A stretch of DNA of 64,000 nt from Pseudomonas quercus (GCF_012033695.1 NZ_JAAVJI010000001.1:372001-436000); one strand, 5' to 3'; numbered from the stretch's first letter, positions 42,632 through 51,807 are shown. Notes: a model not told the origin generated them from the letters alone. Numbers and translations: made by a program.

Positions 42632-43689
42632 CAGGTGTTCCTCGAAAAATCGATACGGGGGTCGACCAGGGTGTAGCACAGGTCCCCGACCAGCTTGATC
42701 AGCAGGCCGAACAGCGTGAACAGAAACAGCGAGCCGAACACGACCGGGTAGTCACGTGACACGGCGGCGTCATAACTCATGCGGCCCAGGCCATCGAGCG
42801 AGAAAATGACTTCCACCAGCAGCGAGCCGGCAAAAAATACGCTGATAAACGCCTGGGGCAGGCCGGCTACCACCAGCAGCATGGCATTGCGCAGCACATG
42901 GCCGTACAGCACCCGTCGCTCACTAACGCCTTTGGCGCGCGCAGTGACCACATACTGGCGGGTGACCTCGTTCAAAAAGGCGTTTTTGGTCAGGATGGTC
43001 AGGCTGGCGAAACCTCCGATCACCAGGGACAGCACGGGTAGCACCAGGTGCCAGAAGTAGTCGGCCACTTTCCCCAGCGGGGACAACGCATCGAAGTTGT
43101 CCGACACCAGGCCGCGTACGGGAAACCAGTTCAAGCCCGTGCCCCCGCAAAACACGACGATCAGCAGCATGGCGAACAGGAAGGAGGGCATGGCGTATCC
43201 GACGACGACCGCCGTGCTGCTCCAGACGTCAAAAGGGCTGCCATGGCGAACCGCCTTCCGGATACCCAAGGGGATAGACACCAGGTAGGTAATGAGCGTG
43301 GCCCAGAACCCCAGCGACAGGGTGACTGGCATTTTTTCCAGTATCAGGTCAGTGACTTTGGCGCCGCGAAAGAAGCTGTTGCCAAAGTCGAACACGGCAT
43401 AGTGCTGGAGCATCAGCCACAGCCGTTCGGGGGCAGGCTTGTCAAACCCGTACTGGCGCTCGATGGCCTGGATCATTTTCGGGTCCAGGCCCCGGCTGGC
43501 GCGGGAACTGCCTTGTGCACTGTCGCCCCCACCGCCCCCTGTGCCTGTGGCGCCTACCCCTTGCAACCTGGCCATGGCCTGCTCCACTGGCCCACCGGGC
43601 GCCGCCTGCACGATCACGAAATTCACCAGCAGAATGACAACCAAGGTAGGAATAATCAGCAACAGGCGCCGCAAGATATAGACGGTCAT
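42631..43689 (-). CDS. yejB: Peptide ABC transporter permease YejB
   Basis: This 352-residue permease begins [24 protein letters not shown] and has a Gly/Ser-rich loop near residues 45-65 ([19 protein letters not shown]). It has the permease signature [25 protein letters not shown]. The start overlaps the yejA stop as ATGA (43686-43689). It forms the membrane channel with YejE. Confidence 0.93.
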   Translation of the reverse strand: MTVYILRRLLLIIPTLVVILLVNFVIVQAAPGGPVEQAMARLQGVGATGTGGGGGDSAQGSSRASRGLDPKMIQAIERQYGFDKPAPERLWLMLQHYAVFDFGNSFFRGAKVTDLILEKMPVTLSLGFWATLITYLVSIPLGIRKAVRHGSPFDVWSSTAVVVGYAMPSFLFAMLLIVVFCGGTGLNWFPVRGLVSDNFDALSPLGKVADYFWHLVLPVLSLVIGGFASLTILTKNAFLNEVTRQYVVTARAKGVSERRVLYGHVLRNAMLLVVAGLPQAFISVFFAGSLLVEVIFSLDGLGRMSYDAAVSRDYPVVFGSLFLFTLFGLLIKLVGDLCYTLVDPRIDFSRNT

Positions 43690-45524
43690 GGGCGCACCTT
43701 CTGCGCCATCTGCTCAGTGGTCAACGCCGTGGGGCTGACCTCCCACCAGGTTTCCGGCGCCTCATCGTAGGCCGCTTGAACCTTGGGAATGCCGAACCGG
43801 TTCCACCACACCGTGGAGGTTCCCGGCGGGTAGTAATTGGGAATCCAGTAGTCGTTCCACTGCAGTACACGGTCCAGAGCGTGGGCATAGGTGACCATGT
43901 CGTCGAACGTGGTGGCTTTGACGACGCCTTCGATCAGCCGGTCCACGGCGGGGTCGCGCAGCACCATGTAGTTGCCCGAGCCGGTATCGGTCGCAGCAGC
44001 CGAACCGAAATAGTTGACCAGCTCAAGCCCTGGCGATGCCGATACCGGGTAACCGGCGATAATCATGTCGTAGTCCCGGGCCATCAGCCGGTTCAGGTAC
44101 TGGGACGGGTCGATGCGGCGGATCTGCAAATCGATGCCGATCTGTGCCAGCGTACGCTTGTAAGGCAGCAGCAGGCGCTCAAGGCTGCTTTGGGTATTGA
44201 GGAAGGTGAACTGCAGAGGCTCACCCTTGGCATTGACCAGCCGATCACCCTCCGGGTGCCACCCTGCGTCGGCCAGCAGCTGCAACGCTTGCAATTGCTT
44301 GTCCCTGGTAATGCCAGTGCCATCCGTTTTCGGGGCTTGGAGCGCTGCCCCAAACACTTCATCCGGCACCTGGCCGCGCAGGGGTTCGAGCACGTGCAGC
44401 TCTGCTGGGGTAGGCGGCTGGGTCGCAGCCAGTGGGCTGTTTGAAAAGAAGCTTTGCTGGCGGATGTACATACTGCGCATGAGCTGCCGATTGCTCCACT
44501 CAAAGTCCCAGAGCAGGGCTAATGCCCGGCGCACACGCCTGTCCTGAAACAGTGGGCGGGCCAGGTTAAATACGTAACCTTGGGCTGGCTGCAGGCCTTT
44601 TGGGGCCAGGTGCGCCCGTTGGAGGCGCCCGTCCTCCAAGGCAGGGCTGGCGTAGCCGATGGTGTACGCGGTGGCGGAGAACTCGCGGTTGTAGTCGAAC
44701 CCACCGCCCCGCAGTACCTGGCGGGCCACTTCGATGTCGCCGAAATACTCCACGCTGAAGGTGTCGAAATTGTAGAGGCCGCGGTTAACGGGTAGGTCAT
44801 TGCCCCACCAGCTCGGGTTACGCTCAAACGTGATACTGCGGCCGTTATCCACCTTGCCTACCCGGTAAGGCCCACTGCCAAGAGGCGGCTCGAAGCCGCC
44901 GCCACTGGCAAAATCCCGGCTTTTCCACCAGTGCTCGGGAAACACCGGCAAGGCCGCGACTTCCAATGGCAGGGTACGACTGTCGCGGTTCTTGAAATCA
45001 AAACGCACTTGGCGTTCGCCCTCTACCACCACCTGAGCCACGTCTGCAAACTGCGCGCGGTAGCGCAGGCTGCCCTGGGTCATGAGCAGGTTGAAACTGT
45101 AGCGCACGTCTTCAGCAGTGATGGGCGTATCGTCCGCAAAACGGGCACGGGGGTCGAGGTAGAAGCGAAGGCTCAGGCCGTCGTCGCTCAATTCCATGGC
45201 CTTGGCCACCAGCCCGTAGACCGTGTAGGGCTCATCAAGGGACCGTGTGGCCAGGGGTGAGTACACCAGGCCATCGACTTGAGAAACCCCAATGCCTGTG
45301 TCGATATAAGGCATCAGGTGGTCGAACTGGCCAATATCCGTGGCGGAACGGCGAAAGCTGCCCCCCTTGGGGGCCAGGGGGTTTACGTAGTCGAAGTGTT
45401 GAAACCCGGCAGGGTACTTGGGCGGTTCCCCATAGACGGTCAGGGCCGGCTGGGGAATGGCGAAGGCATGGGCCGAGGCCAGCAAGGCCAATGCCCCGCC
45501 TAACAGGTGGAAAACCGTTCGCAT
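43686..45524 (-). CDS. yejA: Periplasmic peptide-binding protein YejA
   Basis: This is a 612-residue family 5 solute-binding protein with a signal peptide ([22 protein letters not shown]). Typical segments include [14 protein letters not shown] [22 protein letters not shown] and [12 protein letters not shown]. It delivers peptides to YejBEF. ATG 45524 has AAGG 6 nt upstream, and it is the first gene of the operon. A terminator for the preceding ppiC gene lies upstream. Confidence 0.92.
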   Translation of the reverse strand: MRTVFHLLGGALALLASAHAFAIPQPALTVYGEPPKYPAGFQHFDYVNPLAPKGGSFRRSATDIGQFDHLMPYIDTGIGVSQVDGLVYSPLATRSLDEPYTVYGLVAKAMELSDDGLSLRFYLDPRARFADDTPITAEDVRYSFNLLMTQGSLRYRAQFADVAQVVVEGERQVRFDFKNRDSRTLPLEVAALPVFPEHWWKSRDFASGGGFEPPLGSGPYRVGKVDNGRSITFERNPSWWGNDLPVNRGLYNFDTFSVEYFGDIEVARQVLRGGGFDYNREFSATAYTIGYASPALEDGRLQRAHLAPKGLQPAQGYVFNLARPLFQDRRVRRALALLWDFEWSNRQLMRSMYIRQQSFFSNSPLAATQPPTPAELHVLEPLRGQVPDEVFGAALQAPKTDGTGITRDKQLQALQLLADAGWHPEGDRLVNAKGEPLQFTFLNTQSSLERLLLPYKRTLAQIGIDLQIRRIDPSQYLNRLMARDYDMIIAGYPVSASPGLELVNYFGSAAATDTGSGNYMVLRDPAVDRLIEGVVKATTFDDMVTYAHALDRVLQWNDYWIPNYYPPGTSTVWWNRFGIPKVQAAYDEAPETWWEVSPTALTTEQMAQKVRP

Positions 45525-45586
45525 TGGCTGCCTTGAGCGGGTCTGCAAAAATGTCCGGCTGCCATCATGCACGTCCACGCCTGGAA

Positions 45587-45619
45587 AAAAAACGGCTCGC
45601 GCCAGGCGAACCGTTTTTT
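45587..45619 (-). terminator. Rho-independent terminator after ppiC
   Basis: A stem with the arms ACGGcTCGC/GCGAaCCGT, flanked by A-runs on the left and T-runs on the right, lies just past the ppiC stop. It has the right form in both directions and separates ppiC from yejA. Confidence 0.85.
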
Positions 45620-45633
45620 AAGGCGGCGAAGGG

Positions 45634-45915
45634 TCAGTCCTGGCGGCTGGTCACTTCCAGCAGGTGGTAGCCGAACTGGGTTTTCACCGGGCCTTGCACG
45701 GTGTTCACCGGTGCGCTGAAGACCACAGTATCGAATTCCTTGACCATCTGGCCTGGGCCAAAGGAGCCAAGGTCGCCACCTTGACGGCTGGACGGGCAGC
45801 TGGAATTGGCCTTGGCAATTTCGGCGAAGTCTGCGCCGCCCTCGATCTGGGCTTTAAGTTCGTTGCACTTGTCTTCGCTGGATACCAGGATGTGGCGTGC
45901 GGTGGCTTTGGCCAT
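45634..45915 (-). CDS. ppiC: Parvulin-type peptidyl-prolyl isomerase PpiC
   Basis: This is a 93-residue single-domain cytoplasmic parvulin: ARHILVSSEDKCNELKAQI, FAEIAKANSSCPSSRQGGDLG and TQFGYHLLEVTSR. It catalyses cis-trans isomerisation of peptidyl-prolyl bonds. Length and motifs match E. coli PpiC. It follows aroF by 69 bp on the same strand and is closed by a strong terminator. Confidence 0.93.
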   Translation of the reverse strand: MAKATARHILVSSEDKCNELKAQIEGGADFAEIAKANSSCPSSRQGGDLGSFGPGQMVKEFDTVVFSAPVNTVQGPVKTQFGYHLLEVTSRQD

Positions 45916-45984
45916 GGTACAGGTTCCTCCGTAAATGAACGCAACAGCCTACCCTGAGCCAGCCTTGCAGGCTAGCCCATGACG

Positions 45985-47064
45985 TCAGGCTCGCCTGCAG
46001 GCCGCTCGCAGCGCAGCCTCGGTGGCTTCCCAGCCCAGGCAGCCGTCGGTGACCGATACCCCATAGCGCAAGTCGCCCTCCAGGCGTTGAGCCCCTTCGA
46101 ACAGATGGCTCTCAAGCATCACCCCTACCACGTCCCGGTTCCCGGCCCGCCGTTGACGCAGCACGTCCGCCAGCACCTTCGGCTGCAGCGCAGGGTTCTT
46201 GCCACTGTTGGCATGGCTGCAGTCTACGATTAGCCGAGGATTGACACCGGCGTTGAGCAATCGCAGGCGTGCGTGTGCCAGGTGCTGTTCGCTGTAGTTG
46301 GGGCCGCCATGGCCGCCACGCAGCACCAGGTGACAATCCCGGTTCCCTTCGCTGCGCAGGATGGCCGGATGGCCGTGCAAGTCCAGGCCGAAGTGACGGT
46401 GCGGGTGCGCCGCGCTGCGAATGGCATCGCACGCCACGGCCAAGCCGCCATCAGTGCCGTTCTTGAACCCTACGGGCAAAGACAGGCCACTGACCATCTC
46501 GCGGTGCACCTGGGATTCAGTAGTGCGCGCACCTACCGCCCCCCAGGTCAGCAGGTCCTCGAAATAGGCGGTGGCCATGGGCTGCAACAGCTCGCCGGCC
46601 AAGGGTAGGCCCAGTTCGGCCAAGCCCACCATCAGCTCCCGTGACAGAGTAAGGCCCAGCAGCATGTCATCACTGCCATCCAGGCGCGGGTCGTATAGCA
46701 GGCCTTTCCAGCCTACCGTAGTACGCGGCTTCTCGATGTAGGCCCGCATTACGATCAGCAGCTCATCCTGCAGGGCGTTGGCCAGGGTGGCCAACCGCGC
46801 ACCGTATTCAAGGGCGCTTTCAGGATCATGGAGGGAGCAGGGGCCAGCAATCACCAGCAGGCGGGCGTCGTGGCCGTCGAGAATGTCCCGCACTTGCTGG
46901 CGCTGATGCTTGATACGTGCCTGCAGCGAGGGGCTTGGGGGCAAAGCCTGCCGAAGTTCGAAAGCCGTCGGCAACCGCTGGCCGATGCCTTGGCAGGGTT
47001 CAACGGTAGGCAAGGGGGTGAGGCGGGACGTGGTGAGGTTCGAAGGGGTGACCTGGGTATTCAT
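45985..47064 (-). CDS. aroF: 3-deoxy-7-phosphoheptulonate (DAHP) synthase, class I
   Basis: This 359-residue enzyme condenses phosphoenolpyruvate and erythrose-4-phosphate, the first step of aromatic amino-acid synthesis. Seen are VIAGPCSLHDPE, EKPRTTVGWKGLLYDP, GARTTESQVHRE and IVDCSHANSGKNP. ATG 47064 (MNTQVTPSN) has AAGGA 7 nt upstream. The transcript begins far upstream and carries a leader peptide, a terminator and a Tyr-rich small ORF, implying attenuation by aromatic aminoacyl-tRNA supply. The isoenzyme's feedback effector is not certain from sequence. Confidence 0.93.
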   Translation of the reverse strand: MNTQVTPSNLTTSRLTPLPTVEPCQGIGQRLPTAFELRQALPPSPSLQARIKHQRQQVRDILDGHDARLLVIAGPCSLHDPESALEYGARLATLANALQDELLIVMRAYIEKPRTTVGWKGLLYDPRLDGSDDMLLGLTLSRELMVGLAELGLPLAGELLQPMATAYFEDLLTWGAVGARTTESQVHREMVSGLSLPVGFKNGTDGGLAVACDAIRSAAHPHRHFGLDLHGHPAILRSEGNRDCHLVLRGGHGGPNYSEQHLAHARLRLLNAGVNPRLIVDCSHANSGKNPALQPKVLADVLRQRRAGNRDVVGVMLESHLFEGAQRLEGDLRYGVSVTDGCLGWEATEAALRAACRRA

Positions 47065-47090
47065 GTGCAATCCTTATCGCCCGCTGCGTG

Positions 47091-47255
47091 TCAGGCACGC
47101 AAGCGGGGTGTCGAGGGTGTTCGTAAGCGCCGGCTGGAGCGGGCAAGGGTTTCGCCACCTTGGGTGGACCGGTCGGAGGCGGCGGGCTGTACCGAACGGG
47201 GTTCGCTAAATCGCCAGGTGTAAGAGGAAACGCTGCGGTAGAGGGCGTAGTACAT
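47091..47255 (-). CDS. Tyrosine-rich small ORF between attenuator and aroF
   Basis: This 54-residue frame opens MYYALYRSVSSYTW: four tyrosines and one tryptophan in 14 codons, then an Arg/Ser/Pro-rich tail. GGAG lies 8 nt before ATG 47255 and the stop is 26 nt before aroF. It is downstream of the terminator at 47304-47335, so it is on read-through transcripts only. It may be a second leader peptide or a coupling ORF; no database-type evidence is available. Confidence 0.5.
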   Translation of the reverse strand: MYYALYRSVSSYTWRFSEPRSVQPAASDRSTQGGETLARSSRRLRTPSTPRLRA

Positions 47256-47303
47256 GGTGTGAACTCCAGACGTTACGGTTGAAAGTGCAAAGCCGAAAAA
47301 GCA

Positions 47304-47335
47304 AAACCCCCGATCGGAAGGCCGACCGGGGGTTT
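47304..47335 (-). terminator. Attenuator terminator in the aroF leader
   Basis: On the minus strand, AAACCCCCGGTCGG and its near-perfect complement form a 14-pair stem with one mismatch and a 4-nt loop, followed by TTTTGCTTTTT. It lies after the leader peptide stop (47385) and before aroF, the classical attenuator position. Confidence 0.85.
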
Positions 47336-47350
47336 CGAAAAACGTTGCCA

Positions 47351-47392
47351 GGCGACCCGAGAGTGGGGCGCCTGTATCAGGGGATCAGGCGC
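47351..47392 (-). promoter_or_regulatory. Alternative RNA hairpins of the aroF leader
   Basis: Two mutually exclusive stems are seen. GCGCCTG (47368-47374) pairs with CAGGCGC (47386-47392), overlapping the leader peptide's last codons. GGCGACCC (47351-47358) pairs with GGGGCGCC (47365-47372) with one mismatch. They share 47368-47372, so ribosome position could select between them. A link to the terminator stem itself is not obvious by eye. Confidence 0.5.
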
Positions 47393-47504
47393 GCATAGGG
47401 CTAAACCAATAGCCAAAATACGCAGCGTCATAGCCACGTGCGGCACACACGGCTACGCCGGCCAACGAGGCAGGGCGAAGGGTCGTGTGCAAGGCGTGTG
47501 GCAT
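47385..47504 (-). CDS. Aromatic leader peptide of the aroF attenuator
   Basis: This is a 39-residue peptide. The end, YDAAYFGYWFSPMRA, has three Tyr, two Phe and one Trp within ten codons just before the stop and the first hairpin. AGGAG lies 8 nt upstream of ATG 47504 and a sigma70-like promoter a further 26 nt upstream. Stalling at aromatic codons would report low charging of tRNA-Tyr, -Phe or -Trp. Confidence 0.75.
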   Translation of the reverse strand: MPHALHTTLRPASLAGVAVCAARGYDAAYFGYWFSPMRA

Positions 47505-47529
47505 GTTAGTGTCTCCTGAGGTGGTCTGG

Positions 47530-47558
47530 AGCTTACGTGAGCCTTGGCACGGCTGCAA
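47530..47558 (-). promoter_or_regulatory. Likely sigma70 promoter of the aroF leader
   Basis: On the minus strand, TTGCAG (47553-47558), a 17-nt spacer and TAAGCT (47530-47535) fit a sigma70 promoter. Transcription would begin near 47523, about 20 nt before the leader peptide. Confidence 0.5.
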
Positions 47559-47598
47559 TGCCCACTGTGCCCGTACTGATGTTGCTGTGGAGCACACC

Positions 47599-48042
47599 AT
47601 GGACCTGGAGTTTCTACCGGCAGGCGACGCTGAGCTTGCATTTGCGCGAAGCCTGGCGCGTTGCACCATGATGCCGTACTACACCCGCCATGGGTTGCTG
47701 TGGCGAGACATTGATTTCGACACTGGCTGGGCATGGCGGGAAAACTACCTGCTGCGCCGGGCCGCCTTGCCGGTAGGTTTCGTGAGCTTGAGCGCAGACC
47801 CGCGCGCCTTGTACATACGCGAATTGCACCTGGTGGAACAAGCGCGGGGGCAGGGCGTTGGTGAAGCTGTGCTAGCCCACGCAACAGAGCTAGCGGCGGC
47901 GCGCCATTTGCCACGGCTGAGGCTGATGGTGTTCAAAGACAACCCGGCGCAGCGGCTTTACGCCCGGATGGGGTTGCAGGTGGTGGGTGAAGAAGGTTGC
48001 TTCTGGCGGATGGAGCGATTATTCAGGCAACCCCCTGGATGA
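47599..48042 (+). CDS. GNAT family N-acetyltransferase
   Basis: This 147-residue protein has the acetyl-CoA motif EQARGQGVGEAVL, preceded by LYIRELHLV and followed by LMVFKDNPAQRLYARMGLQVVGEE, the complete GNAT fold. The acceptor is unknown. ATG 47599 has GGAG 7 nt upstream. It is divergent from the aroF leader; the two promoters overlap or abut. Confidence 0.88.
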   Translation: MDLEFLPAGDAELAFARSLARCTMMPYYTRHGLLWRDIDFDTGWAWRENYLLRRAALPVGFVSLSADPRALYIRELHLVEQARGQGVGEAVLAHATELAAARHLPRLRLMVFKDNPAQRLYARMGLQVVGEEGCFWRMERLFRQPPG

Positions 48043-48068
48043 TCACAGCCGGCGCGCAGCCATATAAA

Positions 48069-48095
48069 CATGTACAGCCAGGCTTATCATGTACA
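48069..48095. repeat. Direct repeat CATGTACA x2
   Basis: CATGTACA occurs at 48069-48076 and 48088-48095, 19 bp apart, in the AT-rich intergenic region before the MucR-like gene. It could be a tandem operator, but chance is not excluded. Confidence 0.25.
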
Positions 48096-48254
48096 ATTCT
48101 TAACGTTTATGCAGCTATTCGGCACCTGGCTAGTGGCTTTATGATACTAGCACGCGTTGTGCTTCACGGCTTAGGTGTGCCTTCCATACGTTAGTCTCTG
48201 TTCCCTTCATGAGGGACTGCGAGGTTTTCCAATCGAGATTGTCTGGTAGACCCT

Positions 48255-50342
48255 ATGCTCATTGGAACCTATTCTGCTCCTTTGGTCGCCGTGTCATGCC
48301 TGGTCGCGATACTGGCTGCGTATACGGCACTCGACCTGGCAGGGCGCATCGCCAGTGCCCGTGGCCGGTCTGCACACCTATGGATGGCAGGCGGTTCCCT
48401 GGCCATGGGCACAGGCATCTGGTCGATGCATTTTATCGGCATGCTGGCCTTTGAGTTGCCGATCGAATTGGGCTATAACCTGGCGCTTACGCTCTTGTCG
48501 TTACTCATTGCCGTTGGCAGCGCAGGCTTCGCGTTGTGGCTGACGAGCCGCGCTACATTGCCCTGGCCGCAGCTGGCCGTCGGCGCTGCGGTGCTGGGCG
48601 CAGGTATGGCCGGTATGCATTACATGGGCATGGCGGCCATGCGGCTGTCCCCCAGCATCACCTATGATGCGGTTCTGTTTGCAGCTTCCTTGTTGATAGC
48701 CGTAGGCGCATCTGCGGTGGGGTTGATCATCGCTTACCGGCTACGCCGTCATGTGCCCTACGTGCGTGTGGCCCGTGCCGGGGCAGCGGTAGTGCTGGGC
48801 CTGGCCATCGTGGGGATGCATTACACCGGCATGGCTGCGGCGCGTTTTCCGATGGGCAGCGTATGCGGTGCCCTTGAGAGGCTGAACCTCAACGGCGACG
48901 GCCTGGTTTACCTGGTGATCGTGACCACGTTTTCCGTGCTGGCCATCGCCTTGCTGACGTCCGTACTGGACGCGCGCCTTGAGGCGCGCACTGCCGACCT
49001 TGCCCAGTCATTGACGGCAGCCAACAGGCAACTCACCCGCCTGGCCTTGCATGACAACCTGACGGGCCTGCCAAATCGGATTCTGCTGAGCGACCGTATC
49101 GCACAAGCCATGCAACAGGCCCACCAGCATTCCACGTGCTTCGCATTGATGTTTATCGACCTGGACGGGTTCAAGCCTATCAACGATGCGTTTGGTCATT
49201 ACATGGGGGACCAGCTGTTGCTGGCGGTCACCAGGCGGTTGTGCGCTGGCCTGTCTGCGCAGGCTACCTTGGCACGTATGGGGGCAGACGAATTCGTGCT
49301 GCTGGTTCCGCTACGTCGCGCAGGGGATGCAGTGGCGGCAGCGGCGGCGCAGGTGCTGTTGCTGGCCGAGCCCTTCTGGGTGAGTGAACACAGCTTGCGG
49401 GTATCGGCCAGCATAGGCGTGGTGCTGTACCCCGGGGGCGGGGCCGACCCGCATCAATTGCTGGTCAACGCCGACGCGGCCATGTATCACGCCAAACACA
49501 ATGGCAAGAACATGTACTGCTTTTTCGATGCGTCCATGAAGAGCAACGCACGTCGCCAGCTTGACTTGATCCAGGACTTGCGCACGGCCTCGGCGCGAGG
49601 TGAATTTCGCCTGTTTTATCAACCCAAGTTCGATGCCATAAGTGGTCATGCCGTGGGCGCCGAAGCTTTGCTGCGCTGGCAGCACCCGCAGCTAGGTTTG
49701 CTGGGGCCAGATACCTTTATCGACCTAGCCGAAAAGACCGGGCTGATCGTCTCCATCGGCGAATGGGTGCTAGGCGAAGCTTGTCGGCAGATGGCCGAGT
49801 GGTATCGATTGGGCTATACGCAATGGCGTATGGCGGTCAACCTGTCGGCCGTGCAATTTGGGTATGGTGGGCTGGTAGACAGCGTGGCGCACGCGCTGGC
49901 CAACAGTAGCCTTTGCGCGCGCAACCTCACCCTGGAAATCACGGAAACCACGGCTATGCAGAACGTAGAAGCCAGCATGGCCATCCTGCAACAGTTGGCT
50001 GATAGGGAGGTAGATATTGCGATCGACGATTTCGGCACCGGCTATTCGAGCCTGATGTACCTCAAGCGGCTTCCTGCCAGCGAGCTGAAAATCGATCGAG
50101 GGTTTGTGCGCGACCTTCACCAGGGCAGTGAGGACGCGGCGATCGTGTCTGCCATTGTAGCGGTTGGGCAGGCACTGGGCTTGCGCATCGTGGCCGAAGG
50201 GGTAGAAACGGAGGCGCAGCGAGCGTTTCTGACCCGCTTGGGATGTGATTCGCTTCAAGGCCACCTGCTGGGGCGACCCCTTCCAGCAGACGCGTTCATT
50301 GCCCATGTTCGGTCCGTAGCCCCCCGCGCTGCGCATGTGTGA
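48255..50342 (+). CDS. MHYT-GGDEF-EAL protein, MucR-like
   Basis: This is a 695-residue inner-membrane cyclic-di-GMP enzyme. The N-terminal seven-helix MHYT domain has the three motifs MHFIGM, MHYMGM and MHYTGM, thought to bind metal and sense oxygen, CO or NO. The GGDEF domain is degenerate: the loop reads RMGADEF instead of GGDEF. The EAL domain looks active (GAEALLRW, NLSAVQF, ITETTAM, DDFGTGYSSL, KIDRGFV, EGVET). It therefore probably acts mainly as a phosphodiesterase. The architecture matches MucR, linked to alginate and NO-induced dispersal in P. aeruginosa. The ribosome site before ATG 48255 is weak. Confidence 0.88.
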   Translation: MLIGTYSAPLVAVSCLVAILAAYTALDLAGRIASARGRSAHLWMAGGSLAMGTGIWSMHFIGMLAFELPIELGYNLALTLLSLLIAVGSAGFALWLTSRATLPWPQLAVGAAVLGAGMAGMHYMGMAAMRLSPSITYDAVLFAASLLIAVGASAVGLIIAYRLRRHVPYVRVARAGAAVVLGLAIVGMHYTGMAAARFPMGSVCGALERLNLNGDGLVYLVIVTTFSVLAIALLTSVLDARLEARTADLAQSLTAANRQLTRLALHDNLTGLPNRILLSDRIAQAMQQAHQHSTCFALMFIDLDGFKPINDAFGHYMGDQLLLAVTRRLCAGLSAQATLARMGADEFVLLVPLRRAGDAVAAAAAQVLLLAEPFWVSEHSLRVSASIGVVLYPGGGADPHQLLVNADAAMYHAKHNGKNMYCFFDASMKSNARRQLDLIQDLRTASARGEFRLFYQPKFDAISGHAVGAEALLRWQHPQLGLLGPDTFIDLAEKTGLIVSIGEWVLGEACRQMAEWYRLGYTQWRMAVNLSAVQFGYGGLVDSVAHALANSSLCARNLTLEITETTAMQNVEASMAILQQLADREVDIAIDDFGTGYSSLMYLKRLPASELKIDRGFVRDLHQGSEDAAIVSAIVAVGQALGLRIVAEGVETEAQRAFLTRLGCDSLQGHLLGRPLPADAFIAHVRSVAPRAAHV

Positions 50343-50353
50343 GCCGTACAAGG

Positions 50354-50378
50354 AAACGCCGGGTAGTTCCCGGCGTTT
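50354..50378. terminator. Bidirectional terminator
   Basis: AAACGCCGGG-TAGTT-CCCGGCGTTT is a perfect 10-bp stem with a 5-nt loop between the convergent MucR-like gene and the MHS transporter gene. Confidence 0.8.
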
Positions 50379-50399
50379 CAACGCGTTGCACGTTAAGTG

Positions 50400-51785
50400 T
50401 CAGACCGGCGGGGCGGCCTGGGCGCGCATGGCGTCGTAGTCGCGTTTTTCAAGCGGTACGGCATTGCGCTTTCCCAGTTCTTCCATAGGAATGCGGTAGG
50501 TTTCCCGCGCTGTGTAGGCTGCCAGTGCTGCAACAGCCGTGACAGCAAAGGCAATGCTGCCCACGGTCAAAGGAATATTGTCTGACCCAGGAGGCGCCAC
50601 GGCTGCGAACAAGGCAGGAAGCAGCGCCGTGATCATCGTGCCTACGTTCTGGGAAATGGCCATCGCAGAGACCCGATAGCGTGTCTGGAACAGCTCAGGA
50701 TAAAAGCTTGGGAACACAGCGTTATAACCTTGATACACCACGCCCCACATCAGCAGCGACATGCCGAACGCCAGCGGTACGCTGTGAATACTGATGGCAT
50801 ACAGGTAACCAAAGGACAGCAACCCTGCGCTTAACGCGCCACCGATGATCATCGGGCGACGGCCTACTTTGTCTGACCAGTTGCCTACAAAAGGGATCAC
50901 CAGCACGGCAACCAAGTTGCCCACCACAGGAATCCACAAGTAAACGCTCTTGGAAAAGCCAATGCCGTAGGCCGGCTGAACGGCGTAGGCCGCGCCAAAT
51001 ACAGTCGCTACCACGGGGATAACGTTCATCAAGGCCATGCACATCACCAGGCCCATGTTCTGCCAGTTTTTCTGGAAGGCTTCTGCTACAGGTGACTTGG
51101 TCACCGTACCTTTAGCTTCAGCTTGGGTGAACGCAGGGGTCTCGTGTACTTCCCGGCGAATGATCACGCCAGCGATCAGTACAACAGCCGACAGCAGGAA
51201 AGGGATGCGCCAGCCCCAACTGTTGAACGCGTCATCCGGCATGAAGTACGCCAAGGGCAGGAAGATAGCTGCAGCGAAGATCTGCCCGGCCTGTACACCT
51301 TGCAACGTGTAGCTGGCGTAGTAGCCGCGTCGACCAAAGGGCGCATGTTCCATGATCATGGAGCTGGCTCCGGAGATCTCGCCAGCCACAGCGAAACCTT
51401 GTACCAGGCGCAAAATCACCAGCAACGTGGGTGCCAGGAACCCCACTTGGTTGTACGTGGGCAATAGCCCTACTGCCATAGTGGCGAAGCCCATCAGGAA
51501 CATGCACATCAACAGCACGTTCTTGCGCCCACGGGTGTCACCCAAATGGCCCAGTACCAGCGCACCGATGGGCCGGGCCACATAACCTACGCCATACGTC
51601 GCCAGCGACGCGACAATGGCAATCTTTGGGTCACTGGAGGGAAAGAAGATCTGCGGGAAGATCAGGGCTGCCGCCTGGGCATAGATGAAGAAATCGTAGT
51701 ATTCCAGTGCAGAACCGACCCAGCCGCTGGCGGTCGCTTTCCTGGTCTGATGTGAACCTTGGGAATGAGTGTCATGGCTGGCCAT
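50400..51785 (-). CDS. MFS transporter, metabolite:H+ symporter (MHS) family
   Basis: This is a 461-residue, 12-helix symporter. The N-terminal signature is ASGWVGSALEYYDFFIYAQA, with GHLGDTRGRKNVLL, ILRLVQGFAVAGEISGA and NWSDKVGRRPMIIG, as in ShiA (shikimate) and related citrate, alpha-ketoglutarate and proline/betaine carriers. Substrate uncertain. ATG 51785 has GGAG upstream and a CA-type motif directly before it, suggesting catabolite repression through Hfq/Crc. Confidence 0.88.
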   Translation of the reverse strand: MASHDTHSQGSHQTRKATASGWVGSALEYYDFFIYAQAAALIFPQIFFPSSDPKIAIVASLATYGVGYVARPIGALVLGHLGDTRGRKNVLLMCMFLMGFATMAVGLLPTYNQVGFLAPTLLVILRLVQGFAVAGEISGASSMIMEHAPFGRRGYYASYTLQGVQAGQIFAAAIFLPLAYFMPDDAFNSWGWRIPFLLSAVVLIAGVIIRREVHETPAFTQAEAKGTVTKSPVAEAFQKNWQNMGLVMCMALMNVIPVVATVFGAAYAVQPAYGIGFSKSVYLWIPVVGNLVAVLVIPFVGNWSDKVGRRPMIIGGALSAGLLSFGYLYAISIHSVPLAFGMSLLMWGVVYQGYNAVFPSFYPELFQTRYRVSAMAISQNVGTMITALLPALFAAVAPPGSDNIPLTVGSIAFAVTAVAALAAYTARETYRIPMEELGKRNAVPLEKRDYDAMRAQAAPPV

Positions 51786-51795
51786 GGTTGTCTCC

Positions 51796-51807
51796 GTTGT
51801 TTTTATT
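51796..51807 (-). promoter_or_regulatory. Hfq/Crc-type CA motif before the MHS transporter
   Basis: On the minus strand AATAAAAACAAC fits AANAANAANAAN and ends 10 nt before the transporter ATG, next to GGAG. Hfq/Crc binding here would block translation. Confidence 0.6.

Noticed and set aside
45245..45670. Plus-strand frame over the yejA start
   Set aside because: Antisense to the YejA signal peptide and crosses the ppiC terminator.
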